In this document: in pieces, positions 1 to 8,632 of the stretch | How positions within the stretch are numbered: the stretch's first letter is position 1 | Layout of the letters: each line of letters begins with the position of its first letter | Assembly: GCA_003649515.1 (NCBI GenBank) | Contig: QMSC01000023.1 | Span: 1 to 12,495 of the forward strand | DNA: 12,495 nucleotides | Origin: Thermoprotei archaeon | GTDB taxonomy: Archaea > Thermoproteota > Thermoprotei > Thermofilales > B20-G17 | Direction: 5' to 3' | Notes under the pieces: model-generated | Database searches by the model: none | Seen by the model: only the letters and a program-made list of their open reading frames with translations | Told to the model about the DNA's origin: nothing | Translations under genes and position numbers: made by a program

Positions 1-1139
1 CCCGTACCTAGAGACATGAAAGGAGAGCCTACTATAACATTTTCCGTTACTCCTTCGAGCCTATCTATTTCTCCGCGCGACGCTGCCTCCACTAGATTCT
101 TAACGGTTACCTCAAAAGCAGCTCTTGCTAGCACACTCATCTTCTCTCCCGCAACGCCGTGTCTGCCTATCTGTCTCACACGCCCTGTGTGGGTCATAGC
201 ATCTGCCACTAACATTATGTGACGTATGTCCACATCAAGAGCTTGTTCCTCAAGCACGTTCTTCATTTCGCGGATTATTACTTCCCGTGCTGCCTCTATT
301 CCTAAAACCTCGGCTACTTCAAGAATGTTATTCGAAATTGTACGTGTGAGATCTACGCCTTCAACTGAGAAAGCCGCTGCTAGGTTTGATCCCTCTGTAA
401 TAATATACCACTCACCAGTGTTCTTATCCTTCCGTACAATCGCTCGGAAAATTCCTTTCTTACCCTTCACAGGTACTGAGGGTATTTTATCGTAAACCTG
501 TTTCAACTTCATGATATCCGTTACTGGCGGATAGAGGATTATGACATTCTCCTTAACCTCTATTGTTCCCTGCTTGCCCCTAAATTTGCTAAGCGCCTTA
601 ACCGCATCCTCGGTGCTCACTCCCCTGTTCTTCATCATTTCGGGATCCAAGTTTATTACTATACAGAAATTGGCGTAATTTAAGTCTATAGACTCCGATA
701 TGTTTTCAATAGTAGTTAGCTCAAGCTCTTGAGCTACTTTGAGAGCCTTTTCTTTATCATAGCGGTGCTCCTCATCTAAGTACACGTACATTATGGGCGT
801 TGACGGTGTACGTCGAGCGTCTACAATCTCTATGAGTCTTGGCAATCCTAAGGTAACGTTGTATTCTCTTATTCCAGCAAAGTGGAAAGTTCTTAAGGTC
901 ATCTGCGTGCTTGGCTCCCCTATAGATTGTGCTGCAACTATTCCTACAGCCTCTCCCGGCTCCGCCTTGCTTTTTTTATACTCCTCATAGACCTCTTGTA
1001 TGATTCTTTGCGCTACCTTTTCATCAACGTCCAATTGTGTAAGCTTTGCTTCAAGCTCTTCTAATAGCGTTTGAGGAATCTTACCTCTATATGCCTCAAG
1101 AATCACTTTTACCCTGTTTTTCGACTTTCCTGAACTCAC
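1..1139 (-). CDS. rpoA2: DNA-directed RNA polymerase subunit A'' (Rpo1C), 3' end cut by window edge
   Basis: This is the C-terminal part of the archaeal RNAP largest subunit, equivalent to the C-terminal third of bacterial beta' or Rpb1. It pairs with A' to complete the active-site cleft. Translation from the GTG at 1139-1137 gives 379 residues without a stop. The trigger-loop region is at residues 71-90 (QSIGEPSTQM then TLRTFHFAGI), followed by LGLPRLIEIVDARRTPSTP. Near the visible end come DIRHIMLVADAMTHTGRVRQIGRHG (read in two blocks) and VIVGSPFMSLGTG. Family members are about 380-400 residues, so only a short tail should be missing. The start is set by a GTGA overlap with the rpoA1 stop and by a purine-rich GGAGGGGGAGAG stretch just upstream. 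The gene is the last visible one of the rpoH-rpoB-rpoA1-rpoA2 operon. Identity is certain; the 3' end is outside the window. Confidence 0.97.
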   Translation of the reverse strand, partial: MSSGKSKNRVKVILEAYRGKIPQTLLEELEAKLTQLDVDEKVAQRIIQEVYEEYKKSKAEPGEAVGIVAAQSIGEPSTQMTLRTFHFAGIREYNVTLGLPRLIEIVDARRTPSTPIMYVYLDEEHRYDKEKALKVAQELELTTIENISESIDLNYANFCIVINLDPEMMKNRGVSTEDAVKALSKFRGKQGTIEVKENVIILYPPVTDIMKLKQVYDKIPSVPVKGKKGIFRAIVRKDKNTGEWYIITEGSNLAAAFSVEGVDLTRTISNNILEVAEVLGIEAAREVIIREMKNVLEEQALDVDIRHIMLVADAMTHTGRVRQIGRHGVAGEKMSVLARAAFEVTVKNLVEAASRGEIDRLEGVTENVIVGSPFMSLGT

Positions 1140-3811
1140 GGTCTCTCCCCCTCCTCGAACAGTATTCTCTCAATTATTCTATCAATATTTACAGGTCTGC
1201 CGTGTTCACTTCTTGAAGGATCAATTCCATCCTCACCGTACCTTAGTTGCACAACTTTGTTCTGAGCTGTTCGTACTGTACCGTCGTATGCTACATGGAG
1301 ATCTTGAAGTGCATTTATTAACCTACGTTGCATGTATCCGCTCTGTGCCGTTCTCACAGCGGTATCGACAAGTCCTTCTCTTCCGCCCATAGCATGGAAG
1401 AAGAACTCCGTGGGCGTTAATCCTTTAGAAAAGCTGTTGTACACAAAGCCCCTAGCCCTAGCTCCTAGATCGCCTGGCTTAAAGTGAGTTAGAGGTCTGT
1501 TCAAGTATCCTCTCTTTATCCTTTGTCCCCTTACAGATTGTTGTCCTAGCAACGCCACCATTTGGGTAATATTGACTATGTTGGCTCGTGCTCCTGTGGC
1601 TGCCATTACGACTGCCTCGTTCGATAGTCCGAGATAATGATTCACTATTTTGCTTGCCTCCTCCCTTACTGCCGATAACTTCTCCATTACTCGCGCTTCA
1701 AGAGTTTCTTCTAGCGTCTTCCCTATTAATTGCTCCAGCTCTCCACGCCTTGCCGCTTCAATTAGCTCCTCAACTTCCTTTTCGCCTCTTTCAGCAAGCT
1801 TTTCTACGGCCGTTTCCGCTTCCTTAGGTATCTTTAGGCAGTCAAGCCCCATAGTAAAGCCTCTTAAGTCTAGGAACAGAAGTAACATTCTAAACAGGGT
1901 ATCCATGAACTCCCTGCCCTTATCCGTCCCATGATCTCTGACTATCAATTGGATTATATTCTCAGGCTTCTCGGCCCCTATGCTGTTTTTATCTATGGCA
2001 CCTACTAACAACTCTCCCTCCTGAACTACAACAAAAGCATCGTAAGGACACTCAAACTTCGTGCAAACAGGGCATTTAGCGCAAATGGAGGCTATTTTCT
2101 TAAAGTATAGTGTTTTAGGCATGAAGAGGCTGAATATCTGCTTTCCTGTCCAGTACTCTTTCGGCCACTTTATCACAGGCTCGGGAAGATCTCCTTTATA
2201 CCCGGCAGAGTAAAGTAACCTTGCCGCAGTCTTCTTATCTAGAAGTGTACCTCGCTGAGTTAGTAGGAAAGCTGCTGTAATATAGTCATGTATCGCTCCG
2301 ATTATTGGCCCTCCATATCGTGGGGTTATGATATGCTCTTGTACTTGCATTAGTATCCTAGCCTCAGCACGTGCCTCCTCATTCTGAGGAACGTGTAGAT
2401 TCATTTCGTCGCCGTCAAAGTCGGCGTTATAAGGCGGACAGACCGCGAGATGCAACCTAAAGGTCTTGTAGGGTAATACTCGAACTCTATGCGCCATAAT
2501 TGACATCCTGTGCAAAGATGGCTGTCTGTTAAAGAGCACTACATCTCCATTTCTAAGGTGCCGCTCTACGACGTATCCTGGAGCTAGCGTTTCGGCTAGA
2601 GCTTTGCGATCCCTTACATAGCGCAAGTCCACTCTGCTACCATCCGGTCTTATTATGTAGTTTGCCCCGGGATAATTGTCGGGACCATTTTCAACTAGCT
2701 TCTTCATCTCATCTATGTTCCACACAGTAACTTTCTCAGGCACCGTCAATATTTTGGCGATTTCTATTGGCACTCCTACCTCATTTATACTTATATTGGG
2801 ATCCGGTGAAATCACAGTTCTAGCAGAGAAATCAACGCGTTTACCAGATAAGCTTCCTCTAAACCTTCCCTCTTTTCCTTTTAGCCTTTGAGCTAATGTT
2901 CGAAGAGGTCTTCCACCAGCCCTATGCCTTGCTACAGGAATACCTGGAATCTCATTATCGAAATAGGTTGAAACGTGATACTGTAAAAGCTCCCAAAGGT
3001 CGTCTATTATAAGCTGAGGAGCCCCAGCTTCTATGTTAGCTCTTAACCTTTCGTTTATCCTAACAATATCCACTAACTTATGCGTCAAATCATCCTCTGA
3101 TCGTATTCCCGTTTCCAGAGTTATTGAGGGTCGTATTTGAATCGGAGGAACGGGTAACACTGTGAGGATCATCCACTCAGGTCGTGCATACTCAGGATCT
3201 ATGCCTAAGAGCATTAAGTCCCTGTTGAGAATACGTTCAAGCCTGCTTCGAATATCTGAAGGCGTTAGCTTTACGACTTCGCCTTCGCTTCTCTCCTCGT
3301 AGAAGGAATAAGGTTTTTCGAGCCTGACTTTATACTGCGGTGCATGACAATGTGGACATTCAGTGGTCTTAAGTGCCTCCTTTCGTACCTGTTCAACAAA
3401 CCGATGCTGTAGAAGGGGCCATCTCTTACCTAGCCTTTCGATTCTTTCTAAGTATTTATCGATTTTATCCTCGCTTATTAGAATTCTACCGCACTTCCTA
3501 CAGGTTGCTCGTAAAAGCATGTATATTATTTTCACGAACTCCACGTGAACGACAGGTCTAGCTAATTCCAGATACCCAAAGTGGCCTGGACAAGTCTGTG
3601 GTGGATTACCGCAGGTCTCGCATCTAACTCCAGGCTCTATTGTGCCGAGCCGTCGATCCATTAATCCTCCTCTGACAGGCGTTCCGTCCTCGTCGTATGT
3701 ATCTGAAGTTACGACGGCCATTACAGCCATTCTTCTTATAGTCTCCGGAGACAGTACTCCGAACTTTATTGCTTTTATTGCCTTTAACTCGTCTCCACTA
3801 CTCGCGTTCAC
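1136..3811 (-). CDS. rpoA1: DNA-directed RNA polymerase subunit A' (Rpo1N)
   Basis: This is the N-terminal part of the RNAP largest subunit and carries the catalytic magnesium site; 891 aa is normal for Thermoproteota. Zinc-binding residues in the clamp are C64, C67, C74 and H77 (CETCGNPPQTCPGHFG), then C104/C107 and C152/C155. The catalytic loop NADFDGDEMN starts at residue 462, with D464, D466 and D468 holding the metal. GKRVDFSARTVISPDPN (about 323-339) and FNRQPSLHRMSIMAHR (about 427-442) are conserved core blocks. The bridge helix lies at roughly 795-840 (GGREGLVDTAVRTAQSGYMQ). An extra four-cysteine cluster sits at C577, C580, C583 and C588. The start is a GTG at 3811-3809 that overlaps the rpoB TGA as GTGA, and the same arrangement links its own stop to rpoA2. 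Translational coupling along the operon is likely. The A'/A'' break is the normal archaeal split, not a frameshift. Confidence 0.98.
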   Translation of the reverse strand: MNASSGDELKAIKAIKFGVLSPETIRRMAVMAVVTSDTYDEDGTPVRGGLMDRRLGTIEPGVRCETCGNPPQTCPGHFGYLELARPVVHVEFVKIIYMLLRATCRKCGRILISEDKIDKYLERIERLGKRWPLLQHRFVEQVRKEALKTTECPHCHAPQYKVRLEKPYSFYEERSEGEVVKLTPSDIRSRLERILNRDLMLLGIDPEYARPEWMILTVLPVPPIQIRPSITLETGIRSEDDLTHKLVDIVRINERLRANIEAGAPQLIIDDLWELLQYHVSTYFDNEIPGIPVARHRAGGRPLRTLAQRLKGKEGRFRGSLSGKRVDFSARTVISPDPNISINEVGVPIEIAKILTVPEKVTVWNIDEMKKLVENGPDNYPGANYIIRPDGSRVDLRYVRDRKALAETLAPGYVVERHLRNGDVVLFNRQPSLHRMSIMAHRVRVLPYKTFRLHLAVCPPYNADFDGDEMNLHVPQNEEARAEARILMQVQEHIITPRYGGPIIGAIHDYITAAFLLTQRGTLLDKKTAARLLYSAGYKGDLPEPVIKWPKEYWTGKQIFSLFMPKTLYFKKIASICAKCPVCTKFECPYDAFVVVQEGELLVGAIDKNSIGAEKPENIIQLIVRDHGTDKGREFMDTLFRMLLLFLDLRGFTMGLDCLKIPKEAETAVEKLAERGEKEVEELIEAARRGELEQLIGKTLEETLEARVMEKLSAVREEASKIVNHYLGLSNEAVVMAATGARANIVNITQMVALLGQQSVRGQRIKRGYLNRPLTHFKPGDLGARARGFVYNSFSKGLTPTEFFFHAMGGREGLVDTAVRTAQSGYMQRRLINALQDLHVAYDGTVRTAQNKVVQLRYGEDGIDPSRSEHGRPVNIDRIIERILFEEGERP

Positions 3812-6800
3812 TCCTCCCCACCCGGCTCACCTAATATGAGCCTCGGAGCTATTCCGAGACTCATGAGTTCTTGTAAGAGTAGCTTGAAAGCGTAAGGCAT
3901 CATAACAGGATAAATCTCAGCCTTTTCACCACACAATCTACAAACAGGTCTTCCCCTTCTCGCATCGTAGTAAGCTATAAATCCACACGTCTTGCATACG
4001 TACACTAGCGTTTTATCCGAGCACTCTAGCAATCGCTCACGTAGTAGCAATATGGCTCCGTGTCCTAGGAGACAGTCCCTCTCCATTTCGCCGAATCTTA
4101 GCCCTCCTCCCCTCGCTCTGCCCTCGGTAGGCTGTCTCGTGAGAATCTGCGTTAAACCCCGAGCACGTGCGTGCATTTTATCTGCTACCATGTGGTGCAA
4201 CTTCTGGTAGTAAACTATCCCTATGAAGACCTCCGCTTCAAGCTTTTCACCTGTAGTACCGTTATACATAACCTCTCTTCCACTCTTTTGAAATCCTAGT
4301 TTCTTCAAAACCTCCTCCAGATTTTCGAGAGACTCGCCCTCAAAGGGTGTAGCGTCTACGAAGCTCCCTCGAAGTGCTGCTACTTTACCTGCTATCGACT
4401 CAAGAAGCTGGCCTACGGTCATTCTTGAGGGTATGGCGTGAGGATTGATTATGAGATCTGGAGTTATGCCGTCTTCTGTAAACGGCATATCCTCTTGTGG
4501 TATTATCATGCCTACAACTCCCTTCTGTCCGTGACGAGAAGCGAATTTATCTCCCAATTCTGGTATACGCGGATCCCTTACCCTCACCTTCACGAGCCTG
4601 TTGCCCTCGAGCGTGTGTGTTATGACAACCATGTCAACAATCGCTCTTTCACCATGCCTAATGGTAATAGACGTATCCTTCCTCCTGTACTCGGTTCCTC
4701 TCCCGTAAACACCATAGAACCTTGGAGGACTTGTTTTTCCTATAATGACATCTCCTCCCACCACCTCGCTTTCAGGGGCTACTATACCATCCTCCTCTAG
4801 ATGTGCATAAGCTTCTTCAGGCTTGTACCCACTTACATCAGAACTCGGTATTTCTATGCGGTCCTCAAGACCTCCTGGATAGCGTCTTTCTTCCGTCTCA
4901 TAAGTTCTGAAGAACGTTGACCTTGCAAGACCCCTTTCAATAGAAGCCTTATTGAGAATTATAGCATCTTGCATGTTATAGCCTCCGAATGTAGCAACAG
5001 CAACAACAAAGTTCTGCCCAGCAGGTCTCTCATTATAGCCTATTAGATCTAAAACTTTCGTTGTAACCAATGGTTTTTGAGGATAATGAAGGAGATGCAT
5101 TCTTGAGTCAAGCCTGTACCGGAAGTTTAATAGCGATATTCCAAGCGATTGTTTTGCCATCGCGGCTTCATAAGAGTTCCTTGGAGACTGGTTATGTTCT
5201 ATGAAGGGTATTATCGAAGCTATAGCACCAAGCATGGTTGCGGGTATGATCTCCATGTGCGTATGTTCTTTGTTGAGTTCCTTCGGATTCTCCGCTATTA
5301 GAGCATTCTCCTCCTCCTCGGCATCCAAATACTCTACTATTCCGTTCCTAACAAGGTCGCTCCAGGTCCATCTACCAGTCTTTAGCTTTTCAATGTGCTC
5401 TGGCTTTAACACAAGCTCCCCGTTTTCTACTACAAGTAAGGGGCGTCTGAGCCTCCCCTCGTCACAGTTTATGTAAATTTCATCAAGGTATTCCGTCTTG
5501 TAGTGTGCGATGTTTATCTCGGACGATATCTTACCCTCTCTCCGCAGTCTCCTGAGCTTTTCGACAAGTCTCTTTCCATTCGGATATATGCCTATAAGTC
5601 TACCATTTAGTATGACTTTAGATCCTTTATCCCCTCGTTCTCTCGCTATGGTTATTGGAATGACATCAAGCTGGTATAGTAACTCCTCTACCTCCTTCTC
5701 GTTCACTTCTTTTGATATCTCAGCTAGAAGAGCTAAGTTCTTCACAAGGCCACAGTTCTGTCCTTCAGGGCTCTCATTTGGACAGAGTCTTCCCCATTGA
5801 GTGGGGTGCAACTCTCTTGCTTCAAAGTGAGGTTGCGTTCTGCTTAGCGGGGAGACCACTCTTCTCAAGTGGCTTAGCGTTGAGAGAAAGTTAGTTCTAT
5901 CAAGAATTTGGCTTACTCCTGTTCGTCCTCCAACCCAGTTTCCTGTAGCTAAAGCGTGAAGTAAACCATTCGTTATTACATCAGCCCGTACTAGAGTCTC
6001 AAGCTTTATTTCACGGTTCCTGCTTCGAATACGCTCAAGCTGATATTTCAGGTCTTTCACAAATTGCTTAAATACCGCTCTAAACTGCATCGCGAGAAGC
6101 GTTCCTGCTAGCTTGAGTCTTTTATTAGCGTAGTGATCCTTATCATCAGGCTTACGCCTATGGAGCGCTAACTCGAGTACCCTTTCAGCCATCTGCCCCA
6201 GGAAGTAAGCCTTAGCGATCCTCGCGTCAGATCCTGTACCAAGGTGAGGAAGGAAAAATTGATCTAGGACCTGTTTAGCCCTCTCAATTCGTGCCTCTCG
6301 TGGTTGTCCTATGGCTATTCTCGCACCAATATAATCTAATGCGTCTTCGACACTACCAATAGCAGCTGACTGGTTGAGGGAGGGTATTAGCTCCTTCCTT
6401 ATCTCAGGGTCTCCTGATACTGCATCCATTATTTGCTTGTCCGTCGTTAGGCCCAAGGCCATCATTAGGATCGTTAAAGGAACTTTTGCTCCGAGATATG
6501 GGAAGGATACGTAGAGTGTGCCGTCTTTATGCCGCTCAACCGTTACAGGAACTCTGTACCCTGTAGTTGCTGAGAAGACTTTCGCTACATGCGTTACTGA
6601 AGACCCACTCTTTCCATAATCAATTAATATTCTATTAGTGGCTAGATCCTCCTGGATTACAAGTACTCTCTCTGACCCATTTATTATGAAATATCCTCCG
6701 GGATCTTTGGGGTCCTCTCCAGCAGCTATTAGCTCCTCTTCGCTCATTTTCGACAGATAACATCTTGAGGACTTAACCATTATCGGCATATGACCTATGT

Positions 6801-7170
6801 ACACTCTCACGGGCTCCTTTTCCACGTTATCTATAACAAGTGACATTGTGAGGTACATTGGCGCAGCATATGTAATGTTCCTTATGCGAGCTTCTTGAGG
6901 AAGAATCTCACTTTCGGAACCGTCAGCTTCCCTTACTCGGGGATACTCTACCTCTATTTTGCCGAGCTTAACGTAAAAACCTGGGGTACTCGTCTCAACA
7001 ATCCCCTGCTCATCAATTATTTCTTGGAGCTTATTCTCTATGAAATTATTAAAGGAATCTATATGTTGCTTAACTAATCCTCTCTCCTTTAGAAAAGCTT
7101 TAACTAACTCCCATCTATCCTCAGAGGATATCTTAGGGGAAGACCTTGCATGTTTACTCACAGACCGCAC
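3808..7170 (-). CDS. rpoB: DNA-directed RNA polymerase subunit B (Rpo2), unsplit
   Basis: Second-largest RNAP subunit (bacterial beta, Rpb2), present as one polypeptide of about 1120 aa. Many methanogens and halophiles split it into B' and B''; Thermoproteota do not. Core motifs in order are ELHPTQWGRLCPNESPEGQN with NCGLVKNLAL (about residues 455-485), GGYNMQDAIILNKASIERGL, the active-site block GDKFASRHGQKGVVG (about 875), and FGEMERDCLLGHGA near the C-terminus. A zinc ribbon follows at C1059, C1062, C1077 and C1080. The GTG at 7170 lies 3 nt after the rpoH stop. A second in-frame GTG at 7161-7159 is preceded by AGGGGGTG, close to the archaeal Shine-Dalgarno sequence, at 6-nt spacing. The true protein may therefore begin at MSKHARSS and have 1117 aa. 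The stop overlaps the rpoA1 start. Confidence 0.98.
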   Translation of the reverse strand: MRSVSKHARSSPKISSEDRWELVKAFLKERGLVKQHIDSFNNFIENKLQEIIDEQGIVETSTPGFYVKLGKIEVEYPRVREADGSESEILPQEARIRNITYAAPMYLTMSLVIDNVEKEPVRVYIGHMPIMVKSSRCYLSKMSEEELIAAGEDPKDPGGYFIINGSERVLVIQEDLATNRILIDYGKSGSSVTHVAKVFSATTGYRVPVTVERHKDGTLYVSFPYLGAKVPLTILMMALGLTTDKQIMDAVSGDPEIRKELIPSLNQSAAIGSVEDALDYIGARIAIGQPREARIERAKQVLDQFFLPHLGTGSDARIAKAYFLGQMAERVLELALHRRKPDDKDHYANKRLKLAGTLLAMQFRAVFKQFVKDLKYQLERIRSRNREIKLETLVRADVITNGLLHALATGNWVGGRTGVSQILDRTNFLSTLSHLRRVVSPLSRTQPHFEARELHPTQWGRLCPNESPEGQNCGLVKNLALLAEISKEVNEKEVEELLYQLDVIPITIARERGDKGSKVILNGRLIGIYPNGKRLVEKLRRLRREGKISSEINIAHYKTEYLDEIYINCDEGRLRRPLLVVENGELVLKPEHIEKLKTGRWTWSDLVRNGIVEYLDAEEEENALIAENPKELNKEHTHMEIIPATMLGAIASIIPFIEHNQSPRNSYEAAMAKQSLGISLLNFRYRLDSRMHLLHYPQKPLVTTKVLDLIGYNERPAGQNFVVAVATFGGYNMQDAIILNKASIERGLARSTFFRTYETEERRYPGGLEDRIEIPSSDVSGYKPEEAYAHLEEDGIVAPESEVVGGDVIIGKTSPPRFYGVYGRGTEYRRKDTSITIRHGERAIVDMVVITHTLEGNRLVKVRVRDPRIPELGDKFASRHGQKGVVGMIIPQEDMPFTEDGITPDLIINPHAIPSRMTVGQLLESIAGKVAALRGSFVDATPFEGESLENLEEVLKKLGFQKSGREVMYNGTTGEKLEAEVFIGIVYYQKLHHMVADKMHARARGLTQILTRQPTEGRARGGGLRFGEMERDCLLGHGAILLLRERLLECSDKTLVYVCKTCGFIAYYDARRGRPVCRLCGEKAEIYPVMMPYAFKLLLQELMSLGIAPRLILGEPGGEE

Positions 7171-7173
7171 CCC

Positions 7174-7416
7174 CTAGCCTGGTATCACAAGTCTTAGGGC
7201 TATAGCTTCACCCGCAGTGGGACTCTTTCGTACGATCAGTATCACATCTCCTGGCTTAGCTCCCACGGCTTTGGCTGCAGGATCAGAAGACAAGATCCAG
7301 GGAAGCTCGGATATTCTTATATTTAGATCTCTAAGTATTCTCTTTGCCTCCTCCTTTGTGAGCTTTATATGTTTAGGCACATATTCGTGATCTAACACGT
7401 TAAATTTCCTACCCAT
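7174..7416 (-). CDS. rpoH: DNA-directed RNA polymerase subunit H (Rpo5)
   Basis: Small RNAP subunit matching the C-terminal domain of eukaryotic Rpb5, at the downstream DNA-entry jaw. At 80 aa it has normal archaeal length and lacks the eukaryotic N-terminal domain. Family signatures are visible: LDHEYVPKHIKLTKEEA (residues 8-24), ELPWILSSDPAAKAVGAKPGD (about 37-57, read in two blocks) and IVRKSPTAGEAIALRLV at the C-terminus. It starts with ATG, is the first gene of the operon, and is followed 3 nt later by rpoB. GGTGTAGGGT just before the ATG may act as a ribosome binding site. A TATA-like box lies about 60 nt upstream. Confidence 0.96.
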   Translation of the reverse strand: MGRKFNVLDHEYVPKHIKLTKEEAKRILRDLNIRISELPWILSSDPAAKAVGAKPGDVILIVRKSPTAGEAIALRLVIPG

Positions 7417-7472
7417 ACCCTACACCAGAAGCTTATGATCCTATACTGAGACTAAGCCTTCTCGCCTCAACC

Positions 7473-7480
7473 TTATAAAT
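7473..7480 (-). promoter_or_regulatory. TATA box of the rpoH-rpoB-rpoA1-rpoA2 operon
   Basis: On the minus strand the sequence reads ATTTATAAGG, preceded by purine-rich GAGGA that could serve as a BRE. A start site about 25 nt downstream would fall near 7450 and give a leader of roughly 35 nt. A second TATA-like TTTTATAG lies slightly further upstream (about 7488-7496). This is inferred from archaeal promoter consensus. Confidence 0.5.
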
Positions 7481-7553
7481 ATTCCTCTATAAAATTTTAT
7501 CTATATACCTAACTATAATATATACTTTGCCCAGTCACCCTAAAATGAGTAAG

Positions 7554-7563
7554 CTTTTAATAT
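7554..7563 (+). promoter_or_regulatory. TATA box of tRNA-Pro
   Basis: CTTTTAATAT is centred about 29 nt before the first base of the mature tRNA. That is the spacing expected if transcription starts at or a few bases before 7588. The stretch 7417-7587 therefore holds two back-to-back promoters, one for the RNAP operon and one for this tRNA, separated by AT-rich DNA with no visible gene. Confidence 0.5.
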
Positions 7564-7587
7564 CTGGTTCTGTGATAAAAATTTGTA

Positions 7588-7679
7588 GGGGCCGTCGTCT
7601 AGCTTGGAAGGATGCCAGCCTGGGGCGCTGGTAGGGGGTACCCCCAGTAGGGTCCCGGGTTCAAATCCCGGCGGCCCCA
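7588..7679 (+). tRNA. tRNA-Pro (anticodon GGG), with extra sequence in the variable region
   Basis: The cloverleaf folds cleanly. The acceptor stem is GGGGCCG/CGGCCCC (7588-7594 with 7672-7678), with discriminator A at 7679. The D arm GUCU/GGAU has AGCUUGGAA as its loop. The anticodon stem is CCAGC/GCUGG (7615-7619 with 7627-7631), with loop CUGGGGC and anticodon GGG at 7622-7624. The T arm is CCGGG/CCCGG with loop UUCAAAU. CCA is not encoded. Between the anticodon and T stems there are 23 nt (7632-7654), where a class I tRNA has about 5. The extra bases contain the perfect palindrome GGGGGTACCCCC and most likely belong to an intron (listed separately). The very GC-rich stems fit a hyperthermophile. 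Confidence 0.92.
7634..7649 (+). other. Probable non-canonical tRNA intron (variable region, near 45/46)
   Basis: A bulge-helix-bulge, the substrate of the archaeal splicing endonuclease, can be drawn. CUGG (7628-7631) pairs with CCAG (7644-7647) as the central 4-bp helix. Each strand is followed by a 3-nt bulge with the same sequence, UAG (7632-7634 and 7648-7650). The intron stem is GGG/CCC. Cutting after UA in each bulge removes 16 nt and leaves a 7-nt variable region; an 18-nt removal would give the standard 5 nt. Introns near 45/46 are known in Thermoproteales tRNAs. Exact ends are uncertain. Confidence 0.55.
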
Positions 7680-7720
7680 TGGCTCCACTTCTCATGTAGC
7701 GCCAAGCAAGTAACGTTAAT

Positions 7721-8632
7721 TCACTCTTTAAGCCCAAGATTATCAAGAAACTCTATGGGATCAAATTCCTTGAGGTCCTCGTATCCTTGCCCCACTCCTA
7801 TGAATATTAGAGGTTTTCGAGTTGCATAGACTATGGATATCGCAGCGCCTCCTTTAGCGTCCGCATCCATTTTCGTCAAAACGCTCCCATCCAAAGGCAC
7901 TGCTTCATTAAACTTCAGTGCTTCATCAAACGCATCGTTACCCGTTAATGCATCGCCTACAAAAATGACAAGATCGGGATTAGCTACACGGTATATCTTC
8001 TTCATCTCGTTCATCAAATCTACATCTGTTTGCATTCTTCCTGCAGTATCTATAAGAACTACATCTATTCCCCGACTCTTCGCGTGCATAATCGCATCGA
8101 AAGCAACGGCAGCAGGATCTGCTCCATACTCCTGCTTTATCACCTTCACACCTACTTTCTTAGCGTGTTCCATTAATTGCTCTATTGCGCCTGCCCTGAA
8201 GGTATCGCTTGCCGCTATGACCACACTATATCCCCTCTTTTTTAGTAAATAGGCTATTTTGGCTATCGTGGTAGTTTTACCGTGCCCGTTCGGCCCTACA
8301 AACAACACAACTAACGGTTCTCCTTTCCTTCTTTTTTCCTCAGCCTTTGCAATTAAGTCCAACTTTCCTGCATATAGGAAAAGCTCCAGCAAGACCTCTC
8401 TGAGAAGCCTCCTTATTAAACGTCTCTTCTCGGAAAAACGCTCCACTCTCAGTCCTTCAACCTTCCTCTTCAGATCCTCTACGATATTCTCAGCTACAAT
8501 GAATGCTACATCGTTCTCGACAAGAGTAAACACAATGTCGTCTCTATACTTCTCAATGGTCGCTTCATCAAGCTCCGAAGTTGAGAGAAATTCAATGATC
8601 CTTTCCAGTCCTTTTTTAAACCTCTCGAACAT
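7721..8632 (-). CDS. ftsY: Signal recognition particle receptor FtsY (SR-alpha GTPase)
   Basis: SRP receptor GTPase that docks ribosome-bound SRP at the membrane and exchanges GTP hydrolysis with SRP54. Order: a helical N domain (about residues 1-90), then the G domain. The P-loop GPNGHGKTTT is at about 113-122, then DTFRAGAIEQL (about 143), DTAGR (about 195) and TKMDADAKGG (about 253). The end, IGVGQGYEDLKEFDP, is typical of FtsY. There is no methionine-rich M domain, which rules out SRP54. The N-terminal acidic A region of some bacteria is absent, so the 303 aa protein is compact. I chose the ATG at 8632 because GAGG lies 8 nt upstream; an in-frame TTG at 8635 is the alternative. The gene is the last of the rpl18a-pfdA-ftsY cluster, and its RNA partner is encoded about 2 kb away (10710-11041). 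Confidence 0.96.
   Translation of the reverse strand: MFERFKKGLERIIEFLSTSELDEATIEKYRDDIVFTLVENDVAFIVAENIVEDLKRKVEGLRVERFSEKRRLIRRLLREVLLELFLYAGKLDLIAKAEEKRRKGEPLVVLFVGPNGHGKTTTIAKIAYLLKKRGYSVVIAASDTFRAGAIEQLMEHAKKVGVKVIKQEYGADPAAVAFDAIMHAKSRGIDVVLIDTAGRMQTDVDLMNEMKKIYRVANPDLVIFVGDALTGNDAFDEALKFNEAVPLDGSVLTKMDADAKGGAAISIVYATRKPLIFIGVGQGYEDLKEFDPIEFLDNLGLKE

Noticed and set aside
1136..1139. Possible frameshift splitting one RNAP largest-subunit gene
   Set aside because: The A'/A'' split is normal in Thermoproteota, and the GTGA overlap gives a proper stop and start.
4438..4800. 120-aa plus-strand frame inside rpoB
   Set aside because: It is antisense to a fully conserved stretch of RpoB, has no family features, and its composition is that of a reverse-complement shadow.
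7540..7746. 68-aa minus-strand frame containing GPPGFEPGT
   Set aside because: It lies antisense to tRNA-Pro, and GPPGFEPGT is the familiar false peptide from reading a tRNA T-arm backwards. It also overlaps the ftsY 3' end.
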